Source: Planctomycetia bacterium (GTDB lineage Bacteria > Planctomycetota > Planctomycetia > Pirellulales > Thermoguttaceae). Taken from it: a stretch of DNA of 64,000 bases. Under the pieces are notes generated by a model. It saw nothing but the letters and a program-made list of their open reading frames with translations. It was not told where the DNA came from and did not search any database. Both the position numbers and the translations under genes were made by a program. Positions 55,771 through 64,000 of the stretch are shown in pieces (within the stretch, counting starts at the first letter, position 1; every line of letters begins with the position of its first letter). Where the stretch lies: the NCBI GenBank assembly GCA_030539295.1, contig JAUNSJ010000013.1, forward strand, positions 1-64,000, written 5' to 3'.

Positions 55771-58158
55771 TTAGTTTTTCTTTTCTCCAATGGAGTAATA
55801 AAATTCGCGAGAAACGATCGCCGGGGCATTGATATCGGACCGCACCTCAGCGGTAAAGATGCCATTGGTAACCGGTTTGGCGGCATTAAAGGTCATGGAG
55901 ACGGTAGTCTCGGAATTGGGGGCAATGGCCGGAACGTCCAGAACGAAGGATCCTGTGGAAGAGACGGGCGTGGCCCCGGTCGGAATGGACGAGAGCAATG
56001 CCCATGGTGCAACAGCCCGATTGCGTTCCGGCGTGCAGTAGAGCTTAAGTCCCGAAAGCGTATAGCTGTCGCGATTGACGATTTTAAACTCGAAGAGGAC
56101 CCGGGTGCCTGTCGTAAAGGCTGGGCTGCCTTCGCCACGCGGAATAATTTCAAGCTGAATGTCGGGCCGGGTCGCGGGTATGCCCACCGGATTCGTATCG
56201 ACGCCGGCAACAGGTCCGGAAGAAGGAGCGGGCGCGACGTTGATCGTTGCCGTTGTACGGTCGAGCAGCTTACCATTACCGTCTTTGGCTTCAATACTAA
56301 TGGTTTTGGCGCCAGGCGTGGTCGCGCGATAGACGAACGGGAACGAGGTCCCCGTTATCTTGTCAATCGGTTGCGGATGAAAATCGATTTTTCTCTGGTC
56401 ATAAGTTTTTGTATTATCGTCATTATCGACGAAGACAACGCCATCGGGCAATTGTGTTGATATGACCACAGCGGGAATAGCCCGTCCGGAGGGATTATCC
56501 ATAGTCAGTACGGCGCTGATATTCTGATTAACGGCCGCGGAGGACGGAAAGGCGTCGATAAATCGGAACGTCACAGGCACCTCGGCAGCAGGAGTCGCAG
56601 CGGGAGCTGGGCTGACCGGGGGCGAGGTCGGCACGGGCGTATTCGGCTGCGTGGGCGCAGCGAGTGGTGGAACGCCGGGAAACGTAGCCGAGGGGGTCCC
56701 CGCAGGAATCACGCCGGGCGTAACCACGACGTTCGGGGCAACCCCCGCGCCTGTGCGACGCTCAATTCGAGGATTCAGGTCAATCGCCCCAGTCGTCTGA
56801 ATATTCAGGTCAAATTTTATATCGACCGAATTCTTCGCGGGTATGTTCAGGAGATTCCACGTAGCGACGTTGCCTTCCATGGCGGCCACAGGCGTACTAT
56901 TGACCAGTTGCGTACCCGCAGGCAAAGGCAGTCGGACGACGCCATCCTGACTCGAGGCGGTTAAATTGGTCACGGTAATTTGGTACGAGGCATTCTGTCC
57001 GAGTCGAATGCTGGTCGAGCCGATAATTTTCACATTAAAGAAGGCGCCACTGGTCCACGACTGCGAGACGGTCCGCTCGGCAATGGTAAGACGTTCGGCA
57101 GTGGGCGAGGCAGGGCGTATGACTTTAACGGCAATTCGCGTTGTCCCGGCATTAATCACGCGCTGGGCAAGCATAACATTTGCCTGACCACTGGCGTCGG
57201 TGACCGTTTCTATGGCCTGGTCGAAGTTGGGTCCGAACCCGGCGTCCGGCCCGGAGAGGATTTCATAGCGGACAATCCAGCCTTCACGTCCGGCTGCGGG
57301 ATTCGATTTACGCACAACCGAGGTCGACAGCATGCGTGACTCACCGGTCGGGGCAATACCACTACTGGGAAAGAAGAGTTCCGCGTCGATCCAGTGAATC
57401 TGACTCGTTGCCGACCGCTTTTTCCAGTCGTCTATATTATTGGCCATAACGGAGATACTCGAATCGCCTTCAATTCCCGACTGCACCGTTGCCCAGGACT
57501 GCCCTTTAAGAATACTGATATCGTCGAGGGGAGTCGAAGTGCCACGATGAACACGCCAGAGTCGCGGCGACGTCTTGGTCACCAGGAATTTATCGCTATT
57601 TTTACGCGGCATGTCGCGGTCGCACGAGATGAGGCACATATCCGGATTCGTTGTCAGGAAGTGGCCGGAACCGTCGAGCGACCATTCGAGCCGTTCCTCG
57701 GACCGCAAAAATTCATTGTCAGGTCCGACGTAACTGCTTACGAGCACGACTTCTGTGCCGATGGGCGCGACAATGGACCGCGGCTCGACGACGACCAGAG
57801 GGCCACGCTCGGTCAGTTTAGTCGGAAAGAGAACGGCGCCGTTGGGACGCTGACTGGTCCAGGATATGGCAGGTGTCTGTTCAAGTCGAGGCGGTTCAAC
57901 GACTTGCGCGGTCGTCGGGGCCCAGGGACTCGACGTACTGCCACCCGCCCCGGCAACGTTTGCCCCGACTTCCTTTTCCTTGGAATCAGCGACGGTTTTC
58001 GCCCCTTGGGAATTTTGCGTATTGAACAGGCACTTGCCACTGGGGTCGAAGAGGCGCGTGTTTGTACTGGCGCAGCCGAGGAGGAGGAGCGAGGCCACGA
58101 AGAAAATGATTGCGTGGGCCGCCCTACAGGCCTTGTAATTCCTAATGTCGTTATTCAT
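55771..58158 (-). CDS. large lipoprotein with DUF11-type repeats
   Basis: About 795 residues. It has a lipoprotein signal with lipobox LLLLGC at about residues 23-28. Several Ig-like or DUF11 modules follow, recognised by YQITVTNLTASSQDGVVRL, ADGTQL-type strands and the repeated VxFxFxIxNxxxxxxxGLKL near the end. A Pro/Ala/Thr linker lies near residues 520-560. DUF11 proteins occur in cell envelopes and surface structures. The start MNNDIRNYK at 58158 is chosen because it begins the lipoprotein signal peptide. It is divergent from the SH3 gene. Confidence 0.85.
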   Translation of the reverse strand: MNNDIRNYKACRAAHAIIFFVASLLLLGCASTNTRLFDPSGKCLFNTQNSQGAKTVADSKEKEVGANVAGAGGSTSSPWAPTTAQVVEPPRLEQTPAISWTSQRPNGAVLFPTKLTERGPLVVVEPRSIVAPIGTEVVLVSSYVGPDNEFLRSEERLEWSLDGSGHFLTTNPDMCLISCDRDMPRKNSDKFLVTKTSPRLWRVHRGTSTPLDDISILKGQSWATVQSGIEGDSSISVMANNIDDWKKRSATSQIHWIDAELFFPSSGIAPTGESRMLSTSVVRKSNPAAGREGWIVRYEILSGPDAGFGPNFDQAIETVTDASGQANVMLAQRVINAGTTRIAVKVIRPASPTAERLTIAERTVSQSWTSGAFFNVKIIGSTSIRLGQNASYQITVTNLTASSQDGVVRLPLPAGTQLVNSTPVAAMEGNVATWNLLNIPAKNSVDIKFDLNIQTTGAIDLNPRIERRTGAGVAPNVVVTPGVIPAGTPSATFPGVPPLAAPTQPNTPVPTSPPVSPAPAATPAAEVPVTFRFIDAFPSSAAVNQNISAVLTMDNPSGRAIPAVVISTQLPDGVVFVDNDDNTKTYDQRKIDFHPQPIDKITGTSFPFVYRATTPGAKTISIEAKDGNGKLLDRTTATINVAPAPSSGPVAGVDTNPVGIPATRPDIQLEIIPRGEGSPAFTTGTRVLFEFKIVNRDSYTLSGLKLYCTPERNRAVAPWALLSSIPTGATPVSSTGSFVLDVPAIAPNSETTVSMTFNAAKPVTNGIFTAEVRSDINAPAIVSREFYYSIGEKKN

Positions 58159-58606
58159 GGTTTCACCCGAAGTTCTGTTGAAATTCATTTAAACGGTTTA
58201 ACCCCTATTTTAACTCAAATCGCAACTAATTTCATGAAAAAAAGATTTTTTTCTTCAAGTAGTACGACCGATTTTATGTCGAGAATTGATAAAATCGGTA
58301 TAATCGATAAAATAGGAACATCTTATGCCCCACCTACAACGTATACTTGGGCCCACACGCCTTTTTTCAGTCAAAACTGCTCTTGCGTTCGCCCGGAAAA
58401 ATCATTAAACTCACTTCTGACCCTGAGTCCGGGAGACGGTGAAAGCCACAAAGTCGGCTTACTCCCGACGGCGACGCGGGAAGCCACCACGCGTACAAAA
58501 AATGATTACTATATATATAATGACAATGATTATGGACAGAATATGTTTTACGGCCAACGCTCCCTTTTTCCCGGAGTGCGAGTCTGATTACTCTGGGACC
58601 AAGGTG
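58159..58606. other. divergent regulatory region between the DUF11 and SH3 genes
   Basis: About 450 nt without a gene. It holds a palindrome overlapping a plus-strand promoter (58267-58313), A/T-rich stretches at 58236-58260 and 58503-58545, and no clear minus-strand promoter. Confidence 0.5.
58267..58313. promoter_or_regulatory. palindromic operator-like site overlapping a promoter
   Basis: ACCGATTTTAT (58267-58277) and ATAAAATCGGT (58289-58299) form a perfect 11-bp inverted repeat with an 11-nt spacer. A further half-site GATAAAAT lies at 58306-58313. The plus-strand promoter TTGATA-N16-TAAAAT (58286-58313) overlaps the second arm. A repressor or activator binding here could control both divergent genes. 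Confidence 0.55.
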
Positions 58607-60550
58607 ATGCAGGGGCGTTCCGACAGGCAAAGCCATAAAGAACCGGCGTCTTTCGGCAATGGGTTTGGTTTGCCAACAGCGGCCTTGCTGTCGATCTTGG
58701 TCTGCTTAACGTTTTTCGCGACGCGGTCAGAGGCTCTCGCACAAGACACGTCAGGCGATCAGCAGGAAATCGTCTCGTTCCGATTGCCTGTAAGTGTAGA
58801 GCAAGGCTCTGTTTATGCCGGACCGGGTAAACAGTATTATGTAACCCGGCAGATGGCAGCAGGCGAAATCGTGGAAGTCTATCTTCGTCAGGAAGACGGC
58901 TGGTGCGCGATACGTCCGCCCGCTGGCAGTTTCTCCTGGATCAACGGAAAATATGTCACGCCAGACGAACAGAATGGCGGAACAATAACCTGGGACGAAC
59001 AGGGGCGTGAAGTCCCGGTTCGCGTCGGCGCGCCTTCGGTCATGAAGAGCACGGTCATTCAGGTCGGTCTGGCGAACGGACGGCGGGTCCAGATTCGAGG
59101 CGAAATGCAACTCCCCGGCGGTGCGGTCTGGTACAAGATAGCGCCGCCTGCAGGCGAGTTCCGTTGGATACACGAGTCGGAACTGGGCGGTGGCGATACG
59201 CTGGCGCAGATACCGAAACGACTTACGACGACGCGTGACTATCTGGCGTCGTTCGACACAGGCGCCAAGGACACGGCTTCGCAGGTCGTTTTTCAGCAGG
59301 AGTTCCAGGCCAAGCCGACCGATATTCCGGAGTATCCCTCCACTGAACAGACTGCCTCACAAAGGGCAACGGGTTCTGACCCGATTCCCGAACTGGCTGC
59401 AGATGTCTCCCGAAAACCTTTTACGGCAAGTGGTTACATTACGGAACAGGAGATGGCACAAGCGGATATAATCCCGCAGTATGAGCGATTCATTCCAGAA
59501 ACGCCAGCTTATCAACCGTCAGAATATGCAGGCCGTTATGACGCAACAAACACGTCGTCGGCAGTCTCAGGTCCGGTCAACGGTTGGCTCCTGGACGCCA
59601 ATGGCAATCCGGTCCCTGTGCCGTCTTCGCGACAGCCGGTCGTCAGTACGGTTCCACGTCCGGAGTCCGGGAGTCAGCAGGGGAAGACCGCGAAAAAGAT
59701 GCAGTTTGCCTTTTCCGGGGATAACTCGCCCTTCCGAGGCTGGACCAATAGCAGCAGGAAAGTCGCCAGTACGGCACTAACGTCAAGCGGACCAGCAGCG
59801 TCGCATCACGAGGCAAAATCACGCTCCATGCCGATCCTCATGCCGCCGAAAGCGGGCCCCACCATCGTTCCGCCCCATGACTATCAGCCCATGGCCCCGC
59901 CGATGAGTACGGGGGACGGTCGAAATTCTTCCGCGGTACCGCCCGCAACGCCGGCGGCTCCCAAGCCATCGTTCATGGCCATTGAAGGCGACGCCCCACA
60001 CCTGTCGCAGTACACAGGCAAGCCGGCGTCAGACCCCATACGTCCCGTTTCGGCCACGCTCACACCGAACCAACTCGTGCCGGAGAACTCGCCTCGGACA
60101 TCCGTAACTTCTGGAACAGAAAAACCTTTGGAAACCACTGACGGTTCCGCCACATGGCGTGCCCCGGCTGACGTCGCCGGTCAAACCCAGAGCCGACCAT
60201 CGCCGGCGGCTGGAGCGACCTCAAGAATCGGGGCCCCTCCACGTCAGGGGCAACCGGTACCGTGGTCCGGGGAGCAGGTAACGCCCTCGGTCTCTGCCTC
60301 GGGCGCGTTCGACGCAATGGGCATTTTTGGCTATTTTCCTGACCGCCCGGAAGGCTATCCGCGCTATGCTCTATTGCGTCAGCAGGGGAGTGAAATGACC
60401 ATTGTTTGCTATGTGGAAGCGGAGTCGGGTGAAAATCTTGACCGGTTTATTGGCAAGACCATTGGCGTTAAGGGGACTCGCGGCTGGTATCGAGGAGTGG
60501 GCGATACACGACCGGTGGTCACCGCGCGGACGATTTTTTGTCTGAAATAA
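58607..60550 (+). CDS. exported protein with two bacterial SH3-like domains
   Basis: About 647 residues from the ATG at 58607 (GGGA about 9 nt upstream). A signal peptide, hydrophobic ALLSILVCLTFFAT, ends near EALAQ. Two SH3b-type modules follow: one around PVSVEQGSVYAGPGKQYYVT and WCAIRPPAGSFSWI, another around VRVGAPSVMKSTVIQVG and WYKIAPPAGEFRWI. The middle ~350 residues are Pro/Ser/Thr-rich low complexity. The C-terminal ~90 residues form another beta-rich module. It probably binds cell-wall or surface material. A frame extending upstream to 58439 lacks a signal peptide. Confidence 0.8.
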   Translation: MQGRSDRQSHKEPASFGNGFGLPTAALLSILVCLTFFATRSEALAQDTSGDQQEIVSFRLPVSVEQGSVYAGPGKQYYVTRQMAAGEIVEVYLRQEDGWCAIRPPAGSFSWINGKYVTPDEQNGGTITWDEQGREVPVRVGAPSVMKSTVIQVGLANGRRVQIRGEMQLPGGAVWYKIAPPAGEFRWIHESELGGGDTLAQIPKRLTTTRDYLASFDTGAKDTASQVVFQQEFQAKPTDIPEYPSTEQTASQRATGSDPIPELAADVSRKPFTASGYITEQEMAQADIIPQYERFIPETPAYQPSEYAGRYDATNTSSAVSGPVNGWLLDANGNPVPVPSSRQPVVSTVPRPESGSQQGKTAKKMQFAFSGDNSPFRGWTNSSRKVASTALTSSGPAASHHEAKSRSMPILMPPKAGPTIVPPHDYQPMAPPMSTGDGRNSSAVPPATPAAPKPSFMAIEGDAPHLSQYTGKPASDPIRPVSATLTPNQLVPENSPRTSVTSGTEKPLETTDGSATWRAPADVAGQTQSRPSPAAGATSRIGAPPRQGQPVPWSGEQVTPSVSASGAFDAMGIFGYFPDRPEGYPRYALLRQQGSEMTIVCYVEAESGENLDRFIGKTIGVKGTRGWYRGVGDTRPVVTARTIFCLK

Positions 60551-60571
60551 GGCATTTTTGTCTGAAATAAG
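60535..60571. repeat. 20-bp tandem duplication across the SH3 gene stop
   Basis: TTTTTGTCTGAAATAAG at 60535-60551 recurs at 60555-60571. The first copy carries the stop codon at 60548-60550. It matches in kind the duplication at the dtd stop. Confidence 0.75.
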
Positions 60572-60745
60572 TGAGGACAGGCCGGTCGTGCGTGTCAGAC
60601 GGCTCGCCTGTCTGCGGGTCGTTGTGGCCTCGCAATTTCATTAGCTTGGGTTGATTTTGGCATGTATTCCACGATTCCATCGCGTGTTAAGACAATCGCG
60701 CGGAAACGTCGAGGGGCGGGGCGTCTTAAAGAGTCCCGGGCCCGT

Positions 60746-60768
60746 ACAGGCGAGAGGCCTGTTTTTTT
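60746..60768 (+). terminator. rho-independent terminator of the SH3 gene
   Basis: The stem ACAGGC / GCCTGT with a 5-nt loop is followed by seven T. It lies about 195 nt after the stop codon. Confidence 0.85.
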
Positions 60769-60821
60769 CGATAAAAAAGGAAATTTTTTCTTAAAATACC
60801 CAATATTCTTTTATCAAGTCG

Positions 60822-60850
60822 TTGACATGGAGCCTTGTAACAGGTAGAAT
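60822..60850 (+). promoter_or_regulatory. consensus promoter of the TPR gene
   Basis: TTGACA at 60822-60827, 17 nt, and TAGAAT at 60845-60850. The transcript would start near 60857. Confidence 0.8.
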
Positions 60851-61075
60851 TTTGGTGTCTGTGGAGGGAAAGGGTCCGTTTTTAGCCCGTGTCCGAGTAC
60901 CCGACTGCCGACGTTTCCTGTTCCTCCGGTGTTTTTCGTCTGGTTCCCGGCATCAGGCTTAGGCGAGCGTGTTCCGAGGTGAGAAGTCGAAAGAAACCGG
61001 TCATATCAGCTTGTAAGCGTGAGGAAGAGCATTCCCTAAAGAGAGTAATTCGAACGAACGGAAGGCCGTTTTACA

Positions 61076-64000
61076 ATGAGTTTTGACGATATTTTTGCTG
61101 ACATATTTCCGAAGAAGGAGCCTGAAATACAAGCTCCGAAGCCGAACCCCTGTCCGGACACGTGTCAGATTTTGGATGAACTTTTGACCTACCTGCCGGA
61201 AAAAGACGAGAATACGCCGCAATTGTACGCCGATGTCAATCCGATGCCATTTCTCAATAAGAGCAACCAGGGTCAAAAGCTGGAAGAGTCGAACGGTGAG
61301 GACGATGGTGCTGTGAGTCACGATTTCGACCCTTTTGATTTCTTGTCACGGCGTAAGAACGGTCCCTTTAAGAAGGGTAAGAAGGCCAGAAAAAAGAAGA
61401 GGAAACGCGGCAGTACGGTCCCGACGGACCCCGATTTCGACGAAGAGGCCTTTCTTGAGGAATATGGTGAGTTCCTTATCGACGGCGGGAAGAAAAAGTC
61501 CAATGACGACGCCCCTGATAATGGAGAGTCCGACGACGGGAATGACGAGGAATGGGACGCGGAGTCCAACAAAGAATTTTCGTTTAATCCGGACGATGTC
61601 ACGCGTGAAAAAATCGACGAATTGCGGGACCGTGTGGCGCGAGGCGATTTGCATCTCCGGGGCGATCTGGCTCACATGCTCGCTCTGTATACGAGTGACC
61701 CGACCCTTCCTCTCCCCTCCGAGGAGATACAGCAATTGCTCAATGAGGCGCTGGAGCTGCTGAATACTCTGATTGAGGAAGGGGAGCTTGAGTACCGCGG
61801 GTCCTACGCCAAGGTCCTGCTGAATCAGGCGGCCTGTCTTGTGACCGAAGGCGAGTCGCCTATCTCCATGACGCCCATAACCAATACGATCAACTACATA
61901 AACGGCCTGATCAATGGTGTTGACGACCAAAATGAGTTGCAGTTCCTTTTGGCAATGGCATACCGGATTCAGAGTGCCTATTACATGCGAAACGATCTTC
62001 CGAGCGCAGGGCTGACCTCACTTCTGGAGTCGGAAAAGATCTGGGACGAGTTAGCCACAACAGGCGACGTGGAATATCTGTCGTCCCAGGCCAGTGTTTA
62101 CGCCGATATTGCTGATACCATGATGAGTATAGGCGACAACGAAGGAGCGGTTGAGTATTATCGCATGAGTGCCTACGCCTGGAAGGACTTGGACGATGAT
62201 GACCCGACGGCGCTACCGGAATGTGTCAATGCGTTGAATCGACTCGCACAATGCCTTAAGCCACTACATCGGTTAACGGAGGCCTCGCGCGTGCTGGACG
62301 AGGCGTTGACTCTTGAACGTCTTCTGGCCGAAGAGGAACCGGAACGCTATACATCCGGTCTCATTCAACTTCTCGACGCAAAATGTGAATATTATTACAA
62401 GCTCTCCAGCTACGGTGAGGTTATCAAGATTCAGAAGGAGATTTCCGATTCGTATGAGCGGTTTCAGGCAACGCGTAACAGTCCGATTACGCCCGAGACA
62501 TGCCGCACACGCGGCGAGATGATCCGGAAAAAAGGCATTGCCTATCAGAGCGCGGAGCAGTACAGGAGCGCCCACCAATGTTTTCGGGAGGCCCTGGCCT
62601 GGGTCTGGCAAATGAAGACCCTCTATGCGGTCGACATACGCTATATGGCAACGGCGATCGGGCTCGATGAAAGTATGACCTATTTCTCCGAAGGGTATTA
62701 TCAGGACGCTTATGATATTGTTGTGCGTCTGGAACGACTTATCCAGGTCATGACGAGCGAGAAGACCGCGGCGCAATACCCGGTTATCTATCCGCACATA
62801 CTGCTGCACACAGCGGAAGTCTGCGAGAAGCTGGGGCGTCTGGACGAGGCAGGCTCCATGCTCGACCGCTATCTTGAATATTGGCAGGAGATCGTTGAGG
62901 ACGAGGGCTATGTTCAGTGGACCGACACGCTTGCCACGGCCTGTAATAAACGTGTCGACTTTGCCTTGCGGCACAAGGGCGATCTGAATCGCGCACTCGA
63001 CGACGCGATTAAGAGTCGCAGGCTCCTTCGTGCCCTTGTAGAAGATGAGGGGAAGAATCAAGGGGAGCGCTATCAGAACGCGATTCGGAATCACGCGCTC
63101 GTCCTGGACGCACTGGGCCGGAAAGAAGAGGCCAAAGAGGCAATTCGATCCTGCTTCGCCCCCATGGTGACGTTTATTAATAGGGAAAATTGGGGTCGGC
63201 TTCGCGAATTTGCCGAACTGGGACTTGCTCTGCTCGCACTCTACGAAGAGGGGACACCGGACGACGATATGGTCGCCGTCTGCGATAAACTGCTCGCCGA
63301 TCTCGACGGTATGGAGCGCGTTTTTGAAAAGGCCTTTACGCCCCCAGGGGAAGAAGACGATGACGACCTCTCCGACGAGTCCAGCCCTGAGGCCAGTCCG
63401 GAAGAACAGGCACGTATTGAGAAGGAACTTACCGAACTTCTGCGCTCGAATAAGGATTTGATTGGCAAGATTCTGCGTTCAAAGGATATTGATAATGATG
63501 ACTCGCTTGACATAAACGAGCTCTTTGAACTGGACAAGAAGCTGAACAGTATTCCCGTACTGGAACCGCGTAAGAAGAAAAAGCCGCATCTCTCGGAAGA
63601 TCCGCTGGCGGACCAGAAAAAAATGCTCATTGCCGAAATGTTTGAAGAGGCACGAACCCGCATTCGTTGTGCGCGCCTGGACTACAAAGAGGAGCGAACG
63701 GAAACGCAAGCGGTAGCCAAGAGCCTTGGCGCCATGATTGATCGGGCACTGGCGCAGGTTCTTCATGGCAATCGCGACATGTGCGATACGCTTTATTCCT
63801 ATGTTTGCGAATACGTAAAATTGCAAATGATGCTCATTGACCCGCAAACAGGGGTAAACAAGCTGGACGACCTGGTCCGAGACATGCGTTACCGGAAGTC
63901 GTTTGACCGTTCGTATCATTTTCACGAGAAATATTGTGCCTTTTTTGAACTTTATACGCATTTGCTGGAGCACGGGGAAGGTCTTATGACCGGCGACCTG
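61076..64000 (+). CDS. very large TPR-like protein (partial, runs off the right edge)
   Basis: An uninterrupted frame of at least 975 codons begins at the ATG at 61076 (GGAAGG about 9 nt upstream) and has no stop before the edge. The first ~150 residues are strongly charged, with an Asp/Glu-rich region around a Lys/Arg-rich patch. After about residue 175 the protein is helical with TPR-like pairs (RGSYAKVLLNQAACLV, GAVEYYRMSAYAWKDLDD, LLAEEEPERY). A second acidic low-complexity stretch lies near 760-790. Helical repeats resume later. It has no signal peptide and probably serves as a cytoplasmic scaffold. The full length cannot be known here. Confidence 0.85.
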   Translation, partial: MSFDDIFADIFPKKEPEIQAPKPNPCPDTCQILDELLTYLPEKDENTPQLYADVNPMPFLNKSNQGQKLEESNGEDDGAVSHDFDPFDFLSRRKNGPFKKGKKARKKKRKRGSTVPTDPDFDEEAFLEEYGEFLIDGGKKKSNDDAPDNGESDDGNDEEWDAESNKEFSFNPDDVTREKIDELRDRVARGDLHLRGDLAHMLALYTSDPTLPLPSEEIQQLLNEALELLNTLIEEGELEYRGSYAKVLLNQAACLVTEGESPISMTPITNTINYINGLINGVDDQNELQFLLAMAYRIQSAYYMRNDLPSAGLTSLLESEKIWDELATTGDVEYLSSQASVYADIADTMMSIGDNEGAVEYYRMSAYAWKDLDDDDPTALPECVNALNRLAQCLKPLHRLTEASRVLDEALTLERLLAEEEPERYTSGLIQLLDAKCEYYYKLSSYGEVIKIQKEISDSYERFQATRNSPITPETCRTRGEMIRKKGIAYQSAEQYRSAHQCFREALAWVWQMKTLYAVDIRYMATAIGLDESMTYFSEGYYQDAYDIVVRLERLIQVMTSEKTAAQYPVIYPHILLHTAEVCEKLGRLDEAGSMLDRYLEYWQEIVEDEGYVQWTDTLATACNKRVDFALRHKGDLNRALDDAIKSRRLLRALVEDEGKNQGERYQNAIRNHALVLDALGRKEEAKEAIRSCFAPMVTFINRENWGRLREFAELGLALLALYEEGTPDDDMVAVCDKLLADLDGMERVFEKAFTPPGEEDDDDLSDESSPEASPEEQARIEKELTELLRSNKDLIGKILRSKDIDNDDSLDINELFELDKKLNSIPVLEPRKKKKPHLSEDPLADQKKMLIAEMFEEARTRIRCARLDYKEERTETQAVAKSLGAMIDRALAQVLHGNRDMCDTLYSYVCEYVKLQMMLIDPQTGVNKLDDLVRDMRYRKSFDRSYHFHEKYCAFFELYTHLLEHGEGLMTGDL

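Larger units (their letters stand above)
60551..61075. other. intergenic region before the TPR gene
   Basis: About 525 nt without a gene. It contains a perfect terminator (60746-60768), a consensus promoter (60822-60850) and a leader of about 220 nt. Confidence 0.6.

Noticed and set aside
57394..58587. Plus-strand open frame (397 codons) antisense to the DUF11 lipoprotein
   Set aside because: The minus-strand product has a lipobox and repeated Ig-like strands; the plus-strand translation has no such features.

Overview
The window looks like chromosomal DNA of a planctomycete. The evidence is two DUF1559-type proteins with a prepilin-like N-terminus, an ECF-like sigma factor followed by a FecR/LamG membrane protein, a large stand-alone secretin, a DUF11 lipoprotein and many short lipoproteins. 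Genus cannot be fixed from the sequence. Core genes are moderately GC-rich. No rRNA, tRNA, CRISPR array, transposase or integrase was recognised.

Left part (1-21.4 kb): an MFS transporter, a small membrane protein with hemE, a Fic-domain protein, a beta-CASP metallo-hydrolase, an unknown one-TM protein, a small protein with a long leader, a ketosynthase with an acyl carrier protein, a soluble histidine kinase and an ABC-F ATPase. A tightly packed minus-strand operon follows, transcribed in the order tatD, tcdA, DNA methyltransferase, FAD/Fe-S oxidoreductase, hemC, MFS-like protein.

Middle part (21.5-48.8 kb): a sigma factor, FecR/LamG, DUF1559 and lipoprotein surface cassette followed by a Tat-exported metallo-beta-lactamase-fold protein and a beta-lactamase-like serine hydrolase. 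Next are lysS with a LolC/LolD-like ABC exporter, a secretin with its lipoprotein that overlaps a BON-domain gene on the opposite strand, and a plus-strand run of UDP-glucuronate decarboxylase, pterin methyltransferase, ParA, QueF and Dtd. SerC, a second DUF1559 protein and PheT complete this part.

The most unusual region is about 48.9-54.5 kb. A consensus promoter and about 1 kb of hairpin-rich, apparently non-coding DNA precede seven same-strand genes that are clearly more AT-rich than their neighbours. They encode a protein with two copies of an unrecognised ~85-residue domain, two small membrane-anchored proteins that resemble each other, a membrane-anchored third copy of the same domain, an AAA+ ATPase, a GYF+TM2 membrane protein and a TerB-like helical protein. 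This looks like an acquired, possibly undescribed membrane-associated stress or defence module.

Right part (54.5-64 kb): comF and a cysteine-rich DUF6485-like protein, a DUF11 lipoprotein divergent from an exported SH3-domain protein with a palindromic site between them, and a very large TPR-like protein that runs off the right edge.
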